64,000 nt of DNA from the NCBI RefSeq assembly GCF_000340215.1, contig NW_006921536.1, forward strand, positions 2,319,582 through 2,383,581, written 5' to 3'. How positions within the stretch are numbered: the stretch's first letter is position 1; each line of letters opens with the position of its first letter. The DNA comes from Pseudocercospora fijiensis CIRAD86 (Eukaryota > Ascomycota > Dothideomycetes > Mycosphaerellales > Mycosphaerellaceae). The position numbers and the translations under genes are program-made. This document shows positions 1-11,502 of this stretch, in pieces. Under the pieces are notes generated by a model. The model did no database searches. It was given only the letters and a program-made list of their open reading frames with translations, and was not told where the DNA came from.

Positions 1-2226
1 ATTTAATTATGCTTCTTACATATAGCCGGAATTTTTTTGACGGTTATAGTTAAATATAGACTAAGCTAAAGTGTTGAGGTTAGCTTAGCTATTATAACTC
101 GTTATTAGTTACCTTATCCTTAGTCGTAGCATTAGCTATATTATTCTCCTTCTCGCTCTTACAAGCTAGACTACCTTCTATAGTACTTATATACACCTTT
201 ATCTCGTCCTTTAGCTTCCGCCGGATGCTAATTTGTAGTACGTTATTTGCTAGGACCTCGTTAGGTTCCTTCTTAAGCATATAAAGAGTCTAGAAGCCTG
301 CTTTTAGCTTAGCCTTTACTGCTACGAGCGCCTCTCGTATATAGATATGCCTCTTCGAGAGCTAGTCGTAGTACCTAGTAATATACTTCGCCCTATTAAG
401 AATAGCCGCCCTGCTATCGACAATCGGTAAAGAGCGTAGATTTAGCTAGACAGGCGGATTTAGCTAAGCCTATAGCGGTATTAACTAGGGCATCGTATAT
501 AGCGGAGGTATAGCGAACGGATTAAATAGAGACATAGAGCTATACTATAGCACCGGAGCTGCTAGTGTTAGTGTCTCTTATAGCAACGACGGCTTCTTCT
601 TCTTGCTACGGTGCATATTATTATAGTTCTTTACAACCTTCTAAACAAGCTAACCTAGCATATTATCTACTATTGCAGTACCGGCTTCTATAGCGTTGCG
701 CTATTCTTCTAGGTGTCTACCTAGTATCTAGTAATAGGTACTATCGTGCTATATATAGCAGCCGACGTTGCTACCCTTCTTAGTGTTAGTATACTGTCTA
801 TCTAGACAGTGGAATTTAGCTAATAAGGTCTTATATATCTCTCGCGACTCGATAATACTATTAATAGTCTTCTCGTTAGTATTGCGAGTAGATTTGATGC
901 CCTTCTCTTTCTATATAGCAGGTAGCTTATCTTAGTCGGATTCTATAAGGTTAGTATTACTATTAATAGCAGTAACCGACTCTCGTAGCTTGTTAGACTA
1001 GCATTCTTTAACTGTAATAGTAACTTGTCGCTTAGCCTCTACGTTATAGACAATAAGCTCGTCTATATTAATAGTCTAGTTATTTAGCTTAGCAAACAAT
1101 ACAGTATCTGTCTCCTTAGCAGCACCGTGTTTAGTAGCCTTAATAATAGCCTCTCGCTTGTAGAAGTAAGCCTATAGACTACGTTCTTTAGCAAATTCCT
1201 ATACCCTAACCTTAGCTTCTCGAAATAGTATAGATATTGTCTCTATCTTGCCTCTATAGATAGCCGATTAACTATTAAGCTTAACCGGTTATTGCTTGTA
1301 CTATTTAAACAGTGTCTTATAGACAACCTTGTAGTAGAGGCTTAAAGCTTAAGTAGAGGTAGCGGGCTAGTTATTAGACGGCTTACTAGTAGGTATAGAT
1401 TTGCGTACGCGTTTCTTAATAACTACTATACTAATTTTATCCTAGTTACTTAGAGGTCTATTAGATACATTAAGAGTATCATTCTGCGTGTCGGTATATG
1501 TATTAGAGGTGTTGCGTAGTAGTTTAGTAGCCGCCTATCGCTTGCGCTTCTACGAAGCCTAAGATTTCGAGCCCTTCTTCGACCTCTCTATTTTCTTCGA
1601 CCCCTCTATCTTCTTCGACCTCTCTACCTTCTTTGCGCCCTTCTGCTAAGTATCTAGTGCCTTCGAGTAGAGATTAGTCTTTGTCTTAGCGCTAGTTTTG
1701 CGTAGTTTTTGGCCCTTCTAAGAAAGACTCGTCTCTTCTATACCTACCTACGCGCTCTATATACTAGGCGGTAGAGTTACTATTACTTCCTATATAGTCG
1801 ATAGTATTCTATCGACCGCCTTCTACTACCGTATTTCTATCTCTTCTTCTTCTTCTTCTTTACTACCTTCTTCCTCGACACTCGGCGTACGGAATAACTT
1901 AGTACCTAGCAGATCGATAGTATATAGCTCCTCGGCCGACTATTCTTCGTCTCTTCGTAATACCGCCGCTACCGGATTACGCGCCTATATATCCTCGATA
2001 TATTGCGAGTCGTCGATAAGGCTTTCTTCTTCTTCCTCCGGGATATATTAGATAGTAGGTAGTAGCTTAATTAGCGATAATTACGTAAAAGTAGCTTAGG
2101 CAAGGGCGGCGAGGCTAAACGCGTCGTTTAGATATACTAAATTCGCAGTACGTAGAGGCGGCGACGAGGTATACCCTTCTAAACTATCTAAAGCTTTAGA
2201 GACTATAGTTTGCTAAGAAAATAGCA
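1..2226 (-). pseudogene. RIP-degraded repeat reading frame, product unknown
   Basis: On the minus strand one reading frame can be followed from an ATG at 2226 down to about 100, broken almost only by TAG and TAA, as expected if CAG, CAA and TGG were mutated by RIP. The last stretch, 92-280, is an intact 62-codon piece. The predicted product would be roughly 700 residues with an acidic, Glu-rich part near 1840-1860, a Lys/Ser/Glu-rich repeat near 1560-1640 (units like KKIERSKK) and a charged C-terminal half. I recognise no family. The frame stops about 350 bp upstream of the eL33 gene, where composition changes abruptly to normal genic sequence. It is most likely an open reading frame of a mobile element that continues beyond the window. 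Confidence 0.5.
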
Positions 2227-2577
2227 TAATAATTGCTATCTAAGTACTATACTAAATTCTGAGAGGTAGGTGGTGGACCCGCTTCCGCAATCCCGACCCT
2301 TTTGCACCGTAGAATAAACATACCCAGGCCCCAAATCAATCGACCTTTGTACGAGCTTTGCGATGTGAGCTCCGTTTGCGTGCAGCGTGAAAGACCAAAA
2401 GCCGACAAGAAAGTCGCGAGGCAGCCAGGCATCACGGCCTCTCCCGCTTTTAGTGCCTCGCCAAGCCCACAGCGAATCTGGAGATTTGCTACTACCGCAC
2501 ACTGGACTGACTGCTGCGCAAGTCGCTCATCGTCACTCCAACACCCAGCGCCGACTTCGAAACACACGACAATCGCG

Positions 2578-3140
2578 ATGGCCCCTACCGACAACAACCA
2601 GAAAGGCCACCGCCTTTATGTGAAGGCAAGCCCTCCCTGATTCCGCCGCACCGCTCCATGCCTCCGCCGCCAGTCGAATTGCCGATTGAGCCAGAATGAG
2701 GGCAAGATATGCATACATACATACAAACATCCACATACACTTGGTGCTGTAAAGCAGTCTGTACTGACTGGTCCTGTTGCAGGGCAAGCACATCTCATAC
2801 AAGCGTGGCAAGCGCAACACCGACCCAAACACCTCTCTCATCCTGATTGAGGGCGTCGACGACTCCAAGGCCGCTTCTTTCTACCTCGGAAAGCGTGTCG
2901 CATATGTCTACCGCGCAAAGAAGGAGGTCCGCGGCACCAAGATTCGCGTCATCTGGGGCAAGGTTACTCGAACACACGGTATGGCTTGAGTTGAATGCGC
3001 GGCTTGGCGGGAAATAAACATACTAACGTGGGATTGTAATAGGCAACTCTGGCGTTGTGAGAGCACAGTTCCGCCACAACCTGCCATCCAAGTCCTTTGG
3101 CGCCATGGTCCGCATCATGCTTTACCCATCCTCGATATAG
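2578..3140 (+). CDS. RPL33: 60S ribosomal protein eL33 (L35Ae family)
   Basis: Three exons, 2578-2625, 2783-2978 and 3043-3140, give 113 residues, close to the usual 105-115 for this family. The product is a structural protein of the large ribosomal subunit. Recognisable blocks are [17 protein letters not shown] across the first junction, [19 protein letters not shown] and the C-terminal [20 protein letters not shown]. The ATG at 2578 gives the normal short N-terminus. Intron 1 has a GC donor (AAG/GCAAGC), branch TACTGAC at 2762-2768 and acceptor TTGCAG; only this donor keeps the conserved VK before GKH. Intron 2 (2979-3042) has GTATGG, TACTAAC at 3021-3027 and AATAG. The gene sits immediately next to a RIP-mutated repeat yet shows no RIP damage. 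Confidence 0.97.
2626..2782 (+). other. GC-AG intron 1 of the eL33 gene
   Basis: The 157-nt intron starts GCAAGC directly after the AAG codon for the conserved lysine and ends TTGCAG. A GT lies six bases upstream at 2620 (GTGAAG). Using it would keep the frame but drop the Val-Lys pair conserved in eL33 proteins. The branch sequence TACTGAC is 14 nt before the acceptor. Confidence 0.88.
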
Positions 3141-3855
3141 ACACGACTACCGGACTCCTGTCTGCTTCACTGCTTCGATGGGAATGACTTGCATTGTGGA
3201 GATCGCATTACGGCGATGGCGGCTTTGAGGGTGATGGGAAGAGCAGGGCGGTGTCGTAGCGCACGCTCGCCGGCTATCTTGTGACCATAGGGCAAAGGCG
3301 TCAAGGGGAGATTACCAGGTTTGACAAAACGATACCAGCGCCTGTTTTCTACAGCCATGAAATGCATCCAAAATCACGAGGAGATGCCCAAAGATAAATC
3401 TTCACTTCTATTTCCCTACGGCACATCTCAGATAAGTCATCATGATGGTGGACTGATGTGATCTCGTAAGGTGCTACCCAGATAGGCACAACTGTTCTTC
3501 TATCCGATGCAGGTCAGCACCATATAGCAAGGGCTTGCAGCAACCCGTCGTATGCTTGACTTCTATCACTTACGACGGCGCCATCGTGCCATGAAGGATT
3601 GCCGAGTGGAGGCAAGATTTGTTTCGTATTTGGAGTGCCGCGGCGAAGGTGAAGTCTCGGATGGGATCGTTCACGTCCGCAGCAAGGCTTGGGCGAGATA
3701 GATGGGTTGCTTAAGGACACACAAACGTAGGGAATTTTTTTTTTCTTGAATTCGTCATCGGTGATATCGCAGCATCGATCAGATACTGGAGCCTTTTTGT
3801 CCATTCTACCAATGCCTCGCTAATTCAATGAACCAAAATAAGCCACTTTCTCAGG
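3141..3855. other. Intergenic, convergent 3' ends of eL33 and BRX1
   Basis: The 715-bp space between the eL33 stop and the BRX1 stop holds the 3' untranslated regions of both genes. The 96-codon minus-strand frame at 3514-3804 has no recognisable domain and I do not count it as a gene. No RNA gene is visible. Confidence 0.6.
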
Positions 3856-4860
3856 TCATGCGAAAACCACCCGATTGTCAAGCTCATCGATCTCCCTCTT
3901 ACCCTCGCCAGTTCTCAGACCCAGATCCCGCCTCTTAACTTTCCTCTCCAGTTCTCCCTCCGCCCTCTTATTATACCTGCCCGCCTTCGCTCTCCTCAGG
4001 TCAGATCTGATCTGGTTTGGCGACACAAATTCCTTATTCTCGTAGATGACCGGGCCACCAAAGCTTCCCTCGAGAATCACGATGGGCGTAAGTACGAATC
4101 GTGGTCCAATCTCGACCAACGAGAGATGTGTCTCGCCTTTGCCAGCCTTCGACACGACTTTCGATGGGGCAGAAGCATCTTCCGTCTTGTCCTCCGCGGT
4201 CTTTCCCTTCGCCTGCTCCGTCTCACTGATCTGATAACACCGAATCCAAATCTTTCCATCCGCAATCGTAAAACCCATCACGTGGTCCGTAAACGGCTTA
4301 ATCTTTCTCGAACTCTTGGGCACACCGAAAGTATGCGTCAAGAGCTCCTTGATGAGCCTCGTATGCGCTTGCTTTTCGAACGCTGCGTCAAAAGACAAAA
4401 TCGGTCTGCTGCCCTTCAAGCAATTTCCGGTAAAGTTGAGTTCCTCCATGGTGTGGATATTCTGGCAGTGCATCTTCACAGTAGGTCCGTTGGGAGGTTT
4501 TGACAGCCAGATGTAGAGGTCCTTGGCTTTTCTTGCTTCGAAGAACATGACATTGTTGCAGTTGTAGAGGTCGGCGAGTTCGTTGAGTTGGTGCAGTTGG
4601 GTTTTCGTGTCGAGCTTGGCGTCCTTGCGGGAGTGAGGGAGGAGGGAGTTGATGTCGCCAAGAAGATGGCGGTGTCTTTGCGCGCGAAGTCAGTAGGGCG
4701 TTGGAAGATGGTGCTGCTACGCTGGATTTTACCTGTATGTTACGCCTCTGGATGTGAGGATCAAGACTCTTTGCTTGTTCTTCGGCTTGGCCTCGCCATT
4801 TTCGGCCCTTGCGTCCGACGAGGGTTTTGATTTGCTTACTGCGCGGTATACCGTTGCCAT
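3856..4860 (-). CDS. BRX1: Ribosome biogenesis protein BRX1 (Brix domain)
   Basis: Two exons on the minus strand, 4860-4733 and 4675-3856, give 315 residues. The Brix-domain protein acts in the nucleolus in assembly of the 60S subunit (known for yeast Brx1). Exon 1 begins at the ATG at 4860 and carries the start of the Brix fold, QRVLILTSRGVTYR. Exon 2 continues HRHLLGDINSLLPHSRKDAK and then FFEARKAKDLYIWLSKPPNG, ELNFTGNCLKGSRPILSFD and LVEIGPRFVLTPIVILEGSF, all hallmarks of Brx1. The 57-nt intron (4732-4676) has donor GTAAAA, a TACTGAC branch and acceptor AAAG; joining completes the Arg of YRHRHL. The C-terminal tail is Lys/Arg-rich. Head-to-head with INO80 across a shared 1.1-kb upstream region. 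Confidence 0.95.
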
Positions 4861-5956
4861 GTTTGCAATGCGACGACACGGTAGTGCAATAAGGTGTTAA
4901 GAATCGCGAAATGCTGCCCTTCTCTTCTGCCGGGCCTGCGACAGAATTTCTGGAATCTGGAGCTGAGCTAATGCAAGATACGCTAGTCTGGAATGAGCGT
5001 GCAAGGATCGTGGGCAAGATTAATAACGGCGGCAACAACTCTCGACCAAATAAGGTACGGAGGATGCGATGAAAGGTCAATACAGCTTTCACGACGCAGC
5101 ACAATGCTGATGGCAAGATCGCACGCTCACAAACAGCGGTATACATATGTACCTTAGTCTCGGTCCACGCCCATGGGGAAAGAGTGGAAGGGCATGATTA
5201 GCTGCGGCAGCTCCCGTTCTCACTGCTCTTCTCCAGACGAAGTGGACGTGGACGGAGGCACACGAATATTCTAAGCCATCTCTCCACGCCGCTATCTCCA
5301 TCGCCATCCATGTGCCGCGCTCACAGAGACGCAGCTCACAATGTCGATTTCGCTCAAACAGAATCCATGCACACAATTCCACCACACCCGCGCTGTCATT
5401 TATATTGTGTGCCATACCGCGTCGCTACGCGTGCCGTGACGCCGACGCCTGGTCGTGTTCGGAGGTGGGTGGAAGTAGTACCTCGTAGCAAGCAAAGTTC
5501 CATTCGGGATTGCGACCAGTGATCGCGATGCTCCAGCCGGCCAGGCAAGGCACAAGCCCAACTCACCCAGAGCCCCAAGCCATCCCATCTCGCTTCCTAT
5601 GACTAGCTTCCATTGTCTCAAGCACGCTGCCCATCCAACACCTCCTCCACCCTTCCGCCTCACCGTCGCCGCATCGTGAAATAATCTCGCTCTGAACACC
5701 TCCGCCAAGCCGTCTGCGAACGAGTGCGCCGCCGCGTGCGCGCCATCCGCTAGACCACGCACCCCTTAGAACACTCGTTGCTGAGAGCCAGTCTGATTCG
5801 CGGCGCAGCAGCAGTCAACGAACCATCATCGACCGCGACCACTGCCATCAACAGACGGCCATATATCATCGCGCGGACATCGTGCCGGCATCAGCAATAG
5901 ATGGCGCGGTGAAAGCAGAACACCACCCGTAATTCGGATCGAGCAAGACGGCCAAG
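4861..5956. promoter_or_regulatory. Divergent upstream region of BRX1 and INO80
   Basis: About 1.1 kb without a convincing gene separates the BRX1 start (minus) from the INO80 start (plus). It must hold both promoters and 5' untranslated regions. I see no clear TATA element. The frames on both strands here look like chance frames in GC-rich DNA. Confidence 0.5.
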
Positions 5957-8900
5957 ATGGAGAGCGCTCCGTCGCCGCCACAGCCGTATCAGCAGCTGGC
6001 ATATACGCCAGCATCGCCTTCAGCAAATCGACTCCCTCCACCTGAGCGACCGACCTCGAGCTACTACGATCCTACCAAGGACAGCACACGAGAAGCCCGC
6101 CTCACCACCACGCCATATCAAGCGAGGTCGCCGGTGCAGGTACGAGACCTGAGTGAAGGAGAGGCGCATGTGAATAACAGTCCTAACGAGTACAAACAGC
6201 CCCGGCCTATCTACGAACCTGTTCCACCTCCCTCGCAGCCATATATCAATGGCCACGCCACAGAACCCAGGGCCAACATGAGCCGCCATCCAAGCCAGTC
6301 ATCACCGTCTGTGCCATCACATGCCCATCCAGTGCCAGCACCGCCAGCACCGAGCGACCTAAGGTCACCAGGAGGCGCGTATGACCCAGTTCGAGGCAAC
6401 GGCCACCATTCACATTCGACATCAACCGAATCTGCCGCGCCACGTGAAGAGACACGTCGGAACGTTATGAGCATGCAATCTATTCTTTCAGATGCCCCAG
6501 AAGCTCCAGCGCCTGCTTCAGACATCAAAGCTGCACCGCCGCGCTCCCGGAAACCCTCGATGCCTGCAGATCAGCCGACAGCATCAAAGCCGCCCGGTCG
6601 TAAGGCGAGTCGGACATCGAGTGCTTCGCTGAAAGGCAGAGAAGCAGCAGCAGCAGTACCACCTACTGTCGCCTCCACAGACCCCGCCATGGCATCACCA
6701 CATGCCCATGGCGCAGCTCCGCCGCTGCAACCTCTTCCCCCCCAGACTGGACCACCTAGCTTGACCATTCGTGATACTGAGGCTGCGTACAAGGAGATTG
6801 AAGCTCTGGATCTGTCGGATGTTGAGAATGAAGACTCGCAGCAAACTCAGACAGCCAAGCTGGACTACAAGCAGAGGCAGCACAAGCGAGCGCTTGAGCA
6901 GGAGATCGCCGAGAACGTGAAAAGAAAGAGACGACGACTCGACCTCATGACCCAGTATCATGACCACTTCAGCGCTGCTGCCGATTCTGAGCGTACAGTC
7001 TTCGTCGACCAGTACGAGCAGGAGGTGGCCGAAGAAGTTCGTCTCAAAGAAGTTGAGGAAGACAAGGAGCGCAAGAAGGACCAGCAGCGGAAGCGTAGGC
7101 GTGAGAAGGCTATTGCTGATGAGCAGCAGAAGCGAGAGGAAGCGCTGCAGACATTACAGACCACCGAGAACGAAGAAGAGAAGGCTCGGCTGGAGCGTGA
7201 GATTCAGCGATACGATAAGAAGATCCGTGATACGCAGAGCAGACTTCAAGGCATCACGCCTTCGAAGGAGTTCCGCAATGAATCTCCGCACAATGCCGCC
7301 GCTCTCTACCGCCGCGAGCGTGAGGTCAATTTAGAAGGCGGACTGATGACATCCTTCTACACTAGCGGACAGGGCGGTATGGACGAAGGTACTCCCGAAT
7401 TCGTACCGACTGGCAGAGGTCGGGGTCGTGGTGGCCGCGGCGGTGCATCTGGTCGCGCGCGTAAGAGCAAGGAGCAGAAGGCCGCCGAGAAGGAGAATGC
7501 ACGGCTCGCGCAGACATATCTCGATCAAGGTCAGGACCTGCCTCTGATTGCACCAAAGGAGGAAGAGCGACTCGCCGCATATGCTGAACGCAAAATGCGT
7601 GAGGACTCGGAGCCAATTAGTGAGGCGACTCCTGTTACCTTCGACATCCAGCCAACCGCAGGCTTGACAGGAATGGCGAAGTTCGAGAGCAAAGGCTACA
7701 ATCAAATCTACGAGCAGATCACGCGCGAAATCGCCAAAGGTGTGCCCAAGGTTGTCCGGATTAAGAACAACAGCCTTGATACCAAGCAATCGAACGCTCG
7801 CAAGACAGCCCAGCTCGCGGCAAAGGAAGCTCGTCGCTGGCAGCTCAAGACCAACAAGAGCCAGAAAGATGTCGCTGCTCGTGCCAAGCGCGCTATGCGT
7901 GAAATGCTCGGCTTCTGGAAGCGAAATGAGCGCGATGAACGTGAAGGCAGGAAGGTCGCTGAGAAACAAGAGCTGGACAAGGCCAAGAGAGTTGAAGCTG
8001 AGCGTGAAGCGAATCGCCAGAAGCGCAAGCTCAATTTCTTGATCTCGCAGACCGAACTGTATTCTCACTTCATTCGCAAGAAGGTCAAGACCGACGATTA
8101 TGAGAAAGATGGCGTCGACGGCGATGCCGCTCAACCCAGCGAGAGGAAGGCTGAAGACGATCCACACGCGACCAAGACAATTGATATGCCCGACTCAGTG
8201 GCCAACCCGGGAGCAAAGGTCACCAATTTCGAGGATCTGGACTTTGATGCCGAAGACGAGACTGCACTGCAGCAGGCTGCGATGGCGAATGCCCAGAATG
8301 CTTTGAAGGAAGCGCAGGATCGTGCAAAGGCATTCAACAAGCCAGATTCGGACGGCGAAAGTGACTCAAAGGATCTTGCAGATGCCCAAGCCAACTTCGA
8401 TGAAGGCGAGATGAACTTCCAGAACCCGACATCGTTGCAGAGCATGGATGTCACGCAACCCAAGATGCTTACATGTCAGCTCAAGGAATATCAGGTCAAA
8501 GGTCTCAATTGGCTGGTCAATTTGTACGAGCAGGGTATCAACGGCATTTTGGCGGACGAGATGGGTCTGGGAAAGACTGTGCAATCGATCTCCGTCATGG
8601 CGTATCTTGCAGAGATGCACAACATCTGGGGACCTTTCCTCGTCATCGCGCCTGCAAGTACGCTTCACAACTGGCAGCAGGAGATCACCAGGTTCGTCCC
8701 TTCGATCAAGGTGCTTCCATACTGGGGATCTGCAAAGGATCGAAAAGTGCTGCGGAAGTTTTGGGACCGGAAGCACATCACCTACAATCGCGACAGTCCC
8801 TTCCACGTCTTGGTCACTTCTTACCAACTTGTTGTGCAAGACACTGCTTACTTCCAGAAAGTCAAGTGGCAGTACATGATCTTGGATGAAGCCCAGGCCA

Positions 8901-11127
8901 TCAAATCGTCACAGTCATCTAGATGGAAGTCCCTGCTTGGCTTCCATTGCCGAAATCGACTGCTGTTGACCGGTACGCCCATCCAAAACAACATGCAGGA
9001 ACTGTGGGCTCTGCTCCATTTCATCATGCCTTCGCTCTTCGACAGCCATGATGAGTTCTCCGAATGGTTCTCCAAAGATATCGAAAACCACGCGCAATCG
9101 AATACGAAGCTCAATGAGGATCAGCTGAAACGACTTCACATGATCCTCAAGCCTTTCATGTTGCGACGTATCAAGAAGCATGTCCAGAAAGAGCTTGGTG
9201 ACAAGATTGAAGAGGACGTCTTCTGCGATCTCACCTACCGCCAGCGAGCGTACTACACCAACTTGCGCAACAAGATCAGCATCATGGATCTGCTCGAGAA
9301 AGCAGCTGTTGGCGACGATCAGGACACTGCGACGCTCATGAACCTTGTCATGCAATTCCGGAAGGTCTGCAACCATCCCGATCTGTTTGAACGCGCAGAC
9401 ACCTGGAGTCCGATGTCCATGTCCACATATGCCGAAACAGCTTCCTTCATGCGCGAGGGCCACAATGTCAATGTCGCGTACAGTGTGCGAAGTCCGATCG
9501 AGTGCTGGATGCCGAGCATGCTTGGAGACAGTCCTGGCCTGCTCAACGTGGCTGGACCCGATAATCCTCAAGCCGGCTGGCGGAACAAGTGGCTGAGCAA
9601 CGAGCTCAGCATTTGGGACCCGCAGAACATCCAGAACAGTCAGAAGGGCCGCGGCGGCTTCTCCTGGCTGCGCTTTGTGGACCAGTCTGCTGGAGAAGTT
9701 GCGTGCACTGCGCGGCGAGGCTTGATTGACCGTGTCGTGGAGCTCGCTAAGGAAGATGATCGCGCAGGCAAGCTCAAGGTTGCATACGATGACTTCGATG
9801 ACGAAAAGATCAACGCCGGATGGACTCCTGTGCACGCCATGTTCAACATCGTCAAGCGCAACGACCGTAAGCCACTTGCCGACATCGCTGTTGACGGCAA
9901 TCTTGGCAAGCTTCTCACCATCTCATCGACCGCAATGCAAGAGAAGGGCTACAAGGTCATCGAGACGTGCTACCTGCCCAAAGCTACGGCACCTCCTGCA
10001 GAATTTGTCTGTCCGAGCCAGCAAGCACTCCTCCAGCAAGAGACAAGCTTCTTCAATGTGCCAATTCGTCGCGCGCTATACCCAATCAATTACGAGACCG
10101 AACGTGCCTTGCTGCAGTCGAAGATTCCTGCTTCGAAATATCCAGTCACCAACCTGCTACCTGCACCCGAGTCCGAGAAACAGCGATACACCAAAATTCA
10201 GGTCCCGAGCATGCGCCGTTTCGTGACCGACTCAGGTAAACTGGCTAAGCTGGATCAGCTGCTGCGCGAGCTGAAGGCCGGCGGGCACCGTGTGCTGCTC
10301 TACTTCCAGATGACACGCATGATCGACTTGATGGAAGAATATCTCACCTATCGAGCGTACAAGTATTGCCGACTGGACGGGTCTACCAAGCTCGAAGACA
10401 GAAGAGACACTGTCGCCGCGTTCCAGAGCGATCCGTCCATCTTCGTGTTCCTGCTCTCCACCCGCGCTGGAGGCTTGGGTATCAATTTGACATCGGCTGA
10501 TACCGTCATCTTCTACGACTCCGACTGGAACCCAACGATCGATTCCCAGGCCATGGACCGAGCACATCGTCTCGGGCAGACACGACAAGTCACGGTCTAT
10601 CGTCTCATCACTCGTGGCACCATCGAAGAGCGTATCAGAAAGCGAGCGCTGCAGAAGGAAGAAGTGCAGCGTGTCGTCATCACGGGCCAAGCTGGAAGCA
10701 CTGTGGACTTCAACAATCGGTCGCGCGAGAACAACCGTACGCGAGAGATGGCCATGTGGCTGGCAGACGATGACCAAGCCGAGGCTATGGAGCGTCGTGA
10801 GATCGAATTGGCGGAGGAAGAAGCCAAGGCTGGTGGCAAGAAGAAGCGAAAGAACGCTGCCGTGGGCAAGAAGAAGGAGGTTTCCATGGATGACATGTAT
10901 CACGAAGGTCAGTTTTGATTCCACCAACCCATTCCCACCATGGGCTGCATTCTAACATCATCACAGGCGAAGGCAAGTTCGAGGACAACGCTTCTCATGA
11001 GCCATCGGGCGCAGCGACGCCAATCTCGGCAATGGATGGTCCGCCTGCGAAAAAACGGAAAGGACTGAGCAAAAAGGCCAAGACGGTCAAGCAGCGACTA
11101 GCTGTGGTTGATGGTGAAGTTGGCTGA
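5957..11127 (+). CDS. INO80: INO80 chromatin-remodelling ATPase
   Basis: Exon 1 is 5957-10907 and exon 2 is 10967-11127, giving 1703 residues. The product is the catalytic Snf2-family ATPase of the nuclear INO80 complex. The first 270 or so residues are Pro/Ser-rich and probably disordered; a charged coiled-coil-like stretch follows (about 290-430). The DBINO domain spans about 595-711. The Snf2 N-terminal lobe starts near 840 with [19 protein letters not shown], Walker [10 protein letters not shown] near 865, DEAQ near 976 and [11 protein letters not shown] near 1001. A roughly 300-residue insertion separates the lobes, typical of INO80, and the C-terminal lobe ends with [16 protein letters not shown] near 1533. 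The 59-nt last intron (GTCAGT...TCTAACA...CACAG) replaces an early stop and adds a 53-residue tail with a PAKKRKG basic motif. Confidence 0.97.
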
Positions 11128-11502
11128 TCGATGACGCGTTGAACGGAGTGTGTTTCTACGCAGAGCTGGCACAAGGAATGTGGCTTTGCACAAAATGGCG
11201 TTTGGGACTACAGCAGCAAGCATTGGGCACATCGCTTGGCACGACAGATGGGAGCAGAGGACGTGCATAGATGGACGGCGGGCGGCGAAGGGACAGCATG
11301 GCGTTTGGAGGGTCAGTGCGATGCCACGTATAGGTGGCCTGCACTCGCTGTATTATTTTGTTAACGATCGATCTATCTTATTGATACTGATACTGATGGA
11401 GGTCGTGTTGAGATGGTGTGGACAGTAGGCCCAGTTCGGTGGCTTCCGACTCTGTCTGCGTAGTGACGAGGATATGGCGGTCGATATGGCACATGGTCAA
11501 GT
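11128..11502. other. Intergenic, convergent 3' ends of INO80 and the NRPS-like gene
   Basis: The 375-bp interval contains only the two 3' flanks. I see no gene or RNA element. Confidence 0.6.

Noticed and set aside
2620..2625. GT donor at 2620 for eL33 intron 1
   Set aside because: It keeps the frame but deletes the Val-Lys pair conserved across eL33 proteins; the GC donor at 2626 does not.
3514..3804. 96-codon minus frame between eL33 and BRX1
   Set aside because: No recognisable features, and it lies in the convergent 3' flanks.
4388..5146. 252-codon minus frame overlapping BRX1 and its promoter
   Set aside because: It is out of frame with the BRX1 exons; the Brix blocks run in the other frame and are joined by a clear intron.
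7331..9835. Long minus frames inside INO80 (for example 7331-8167 and 8915-9835)
   Set aside because: They are antisense to a fully conserved coding sequence and have no domain.
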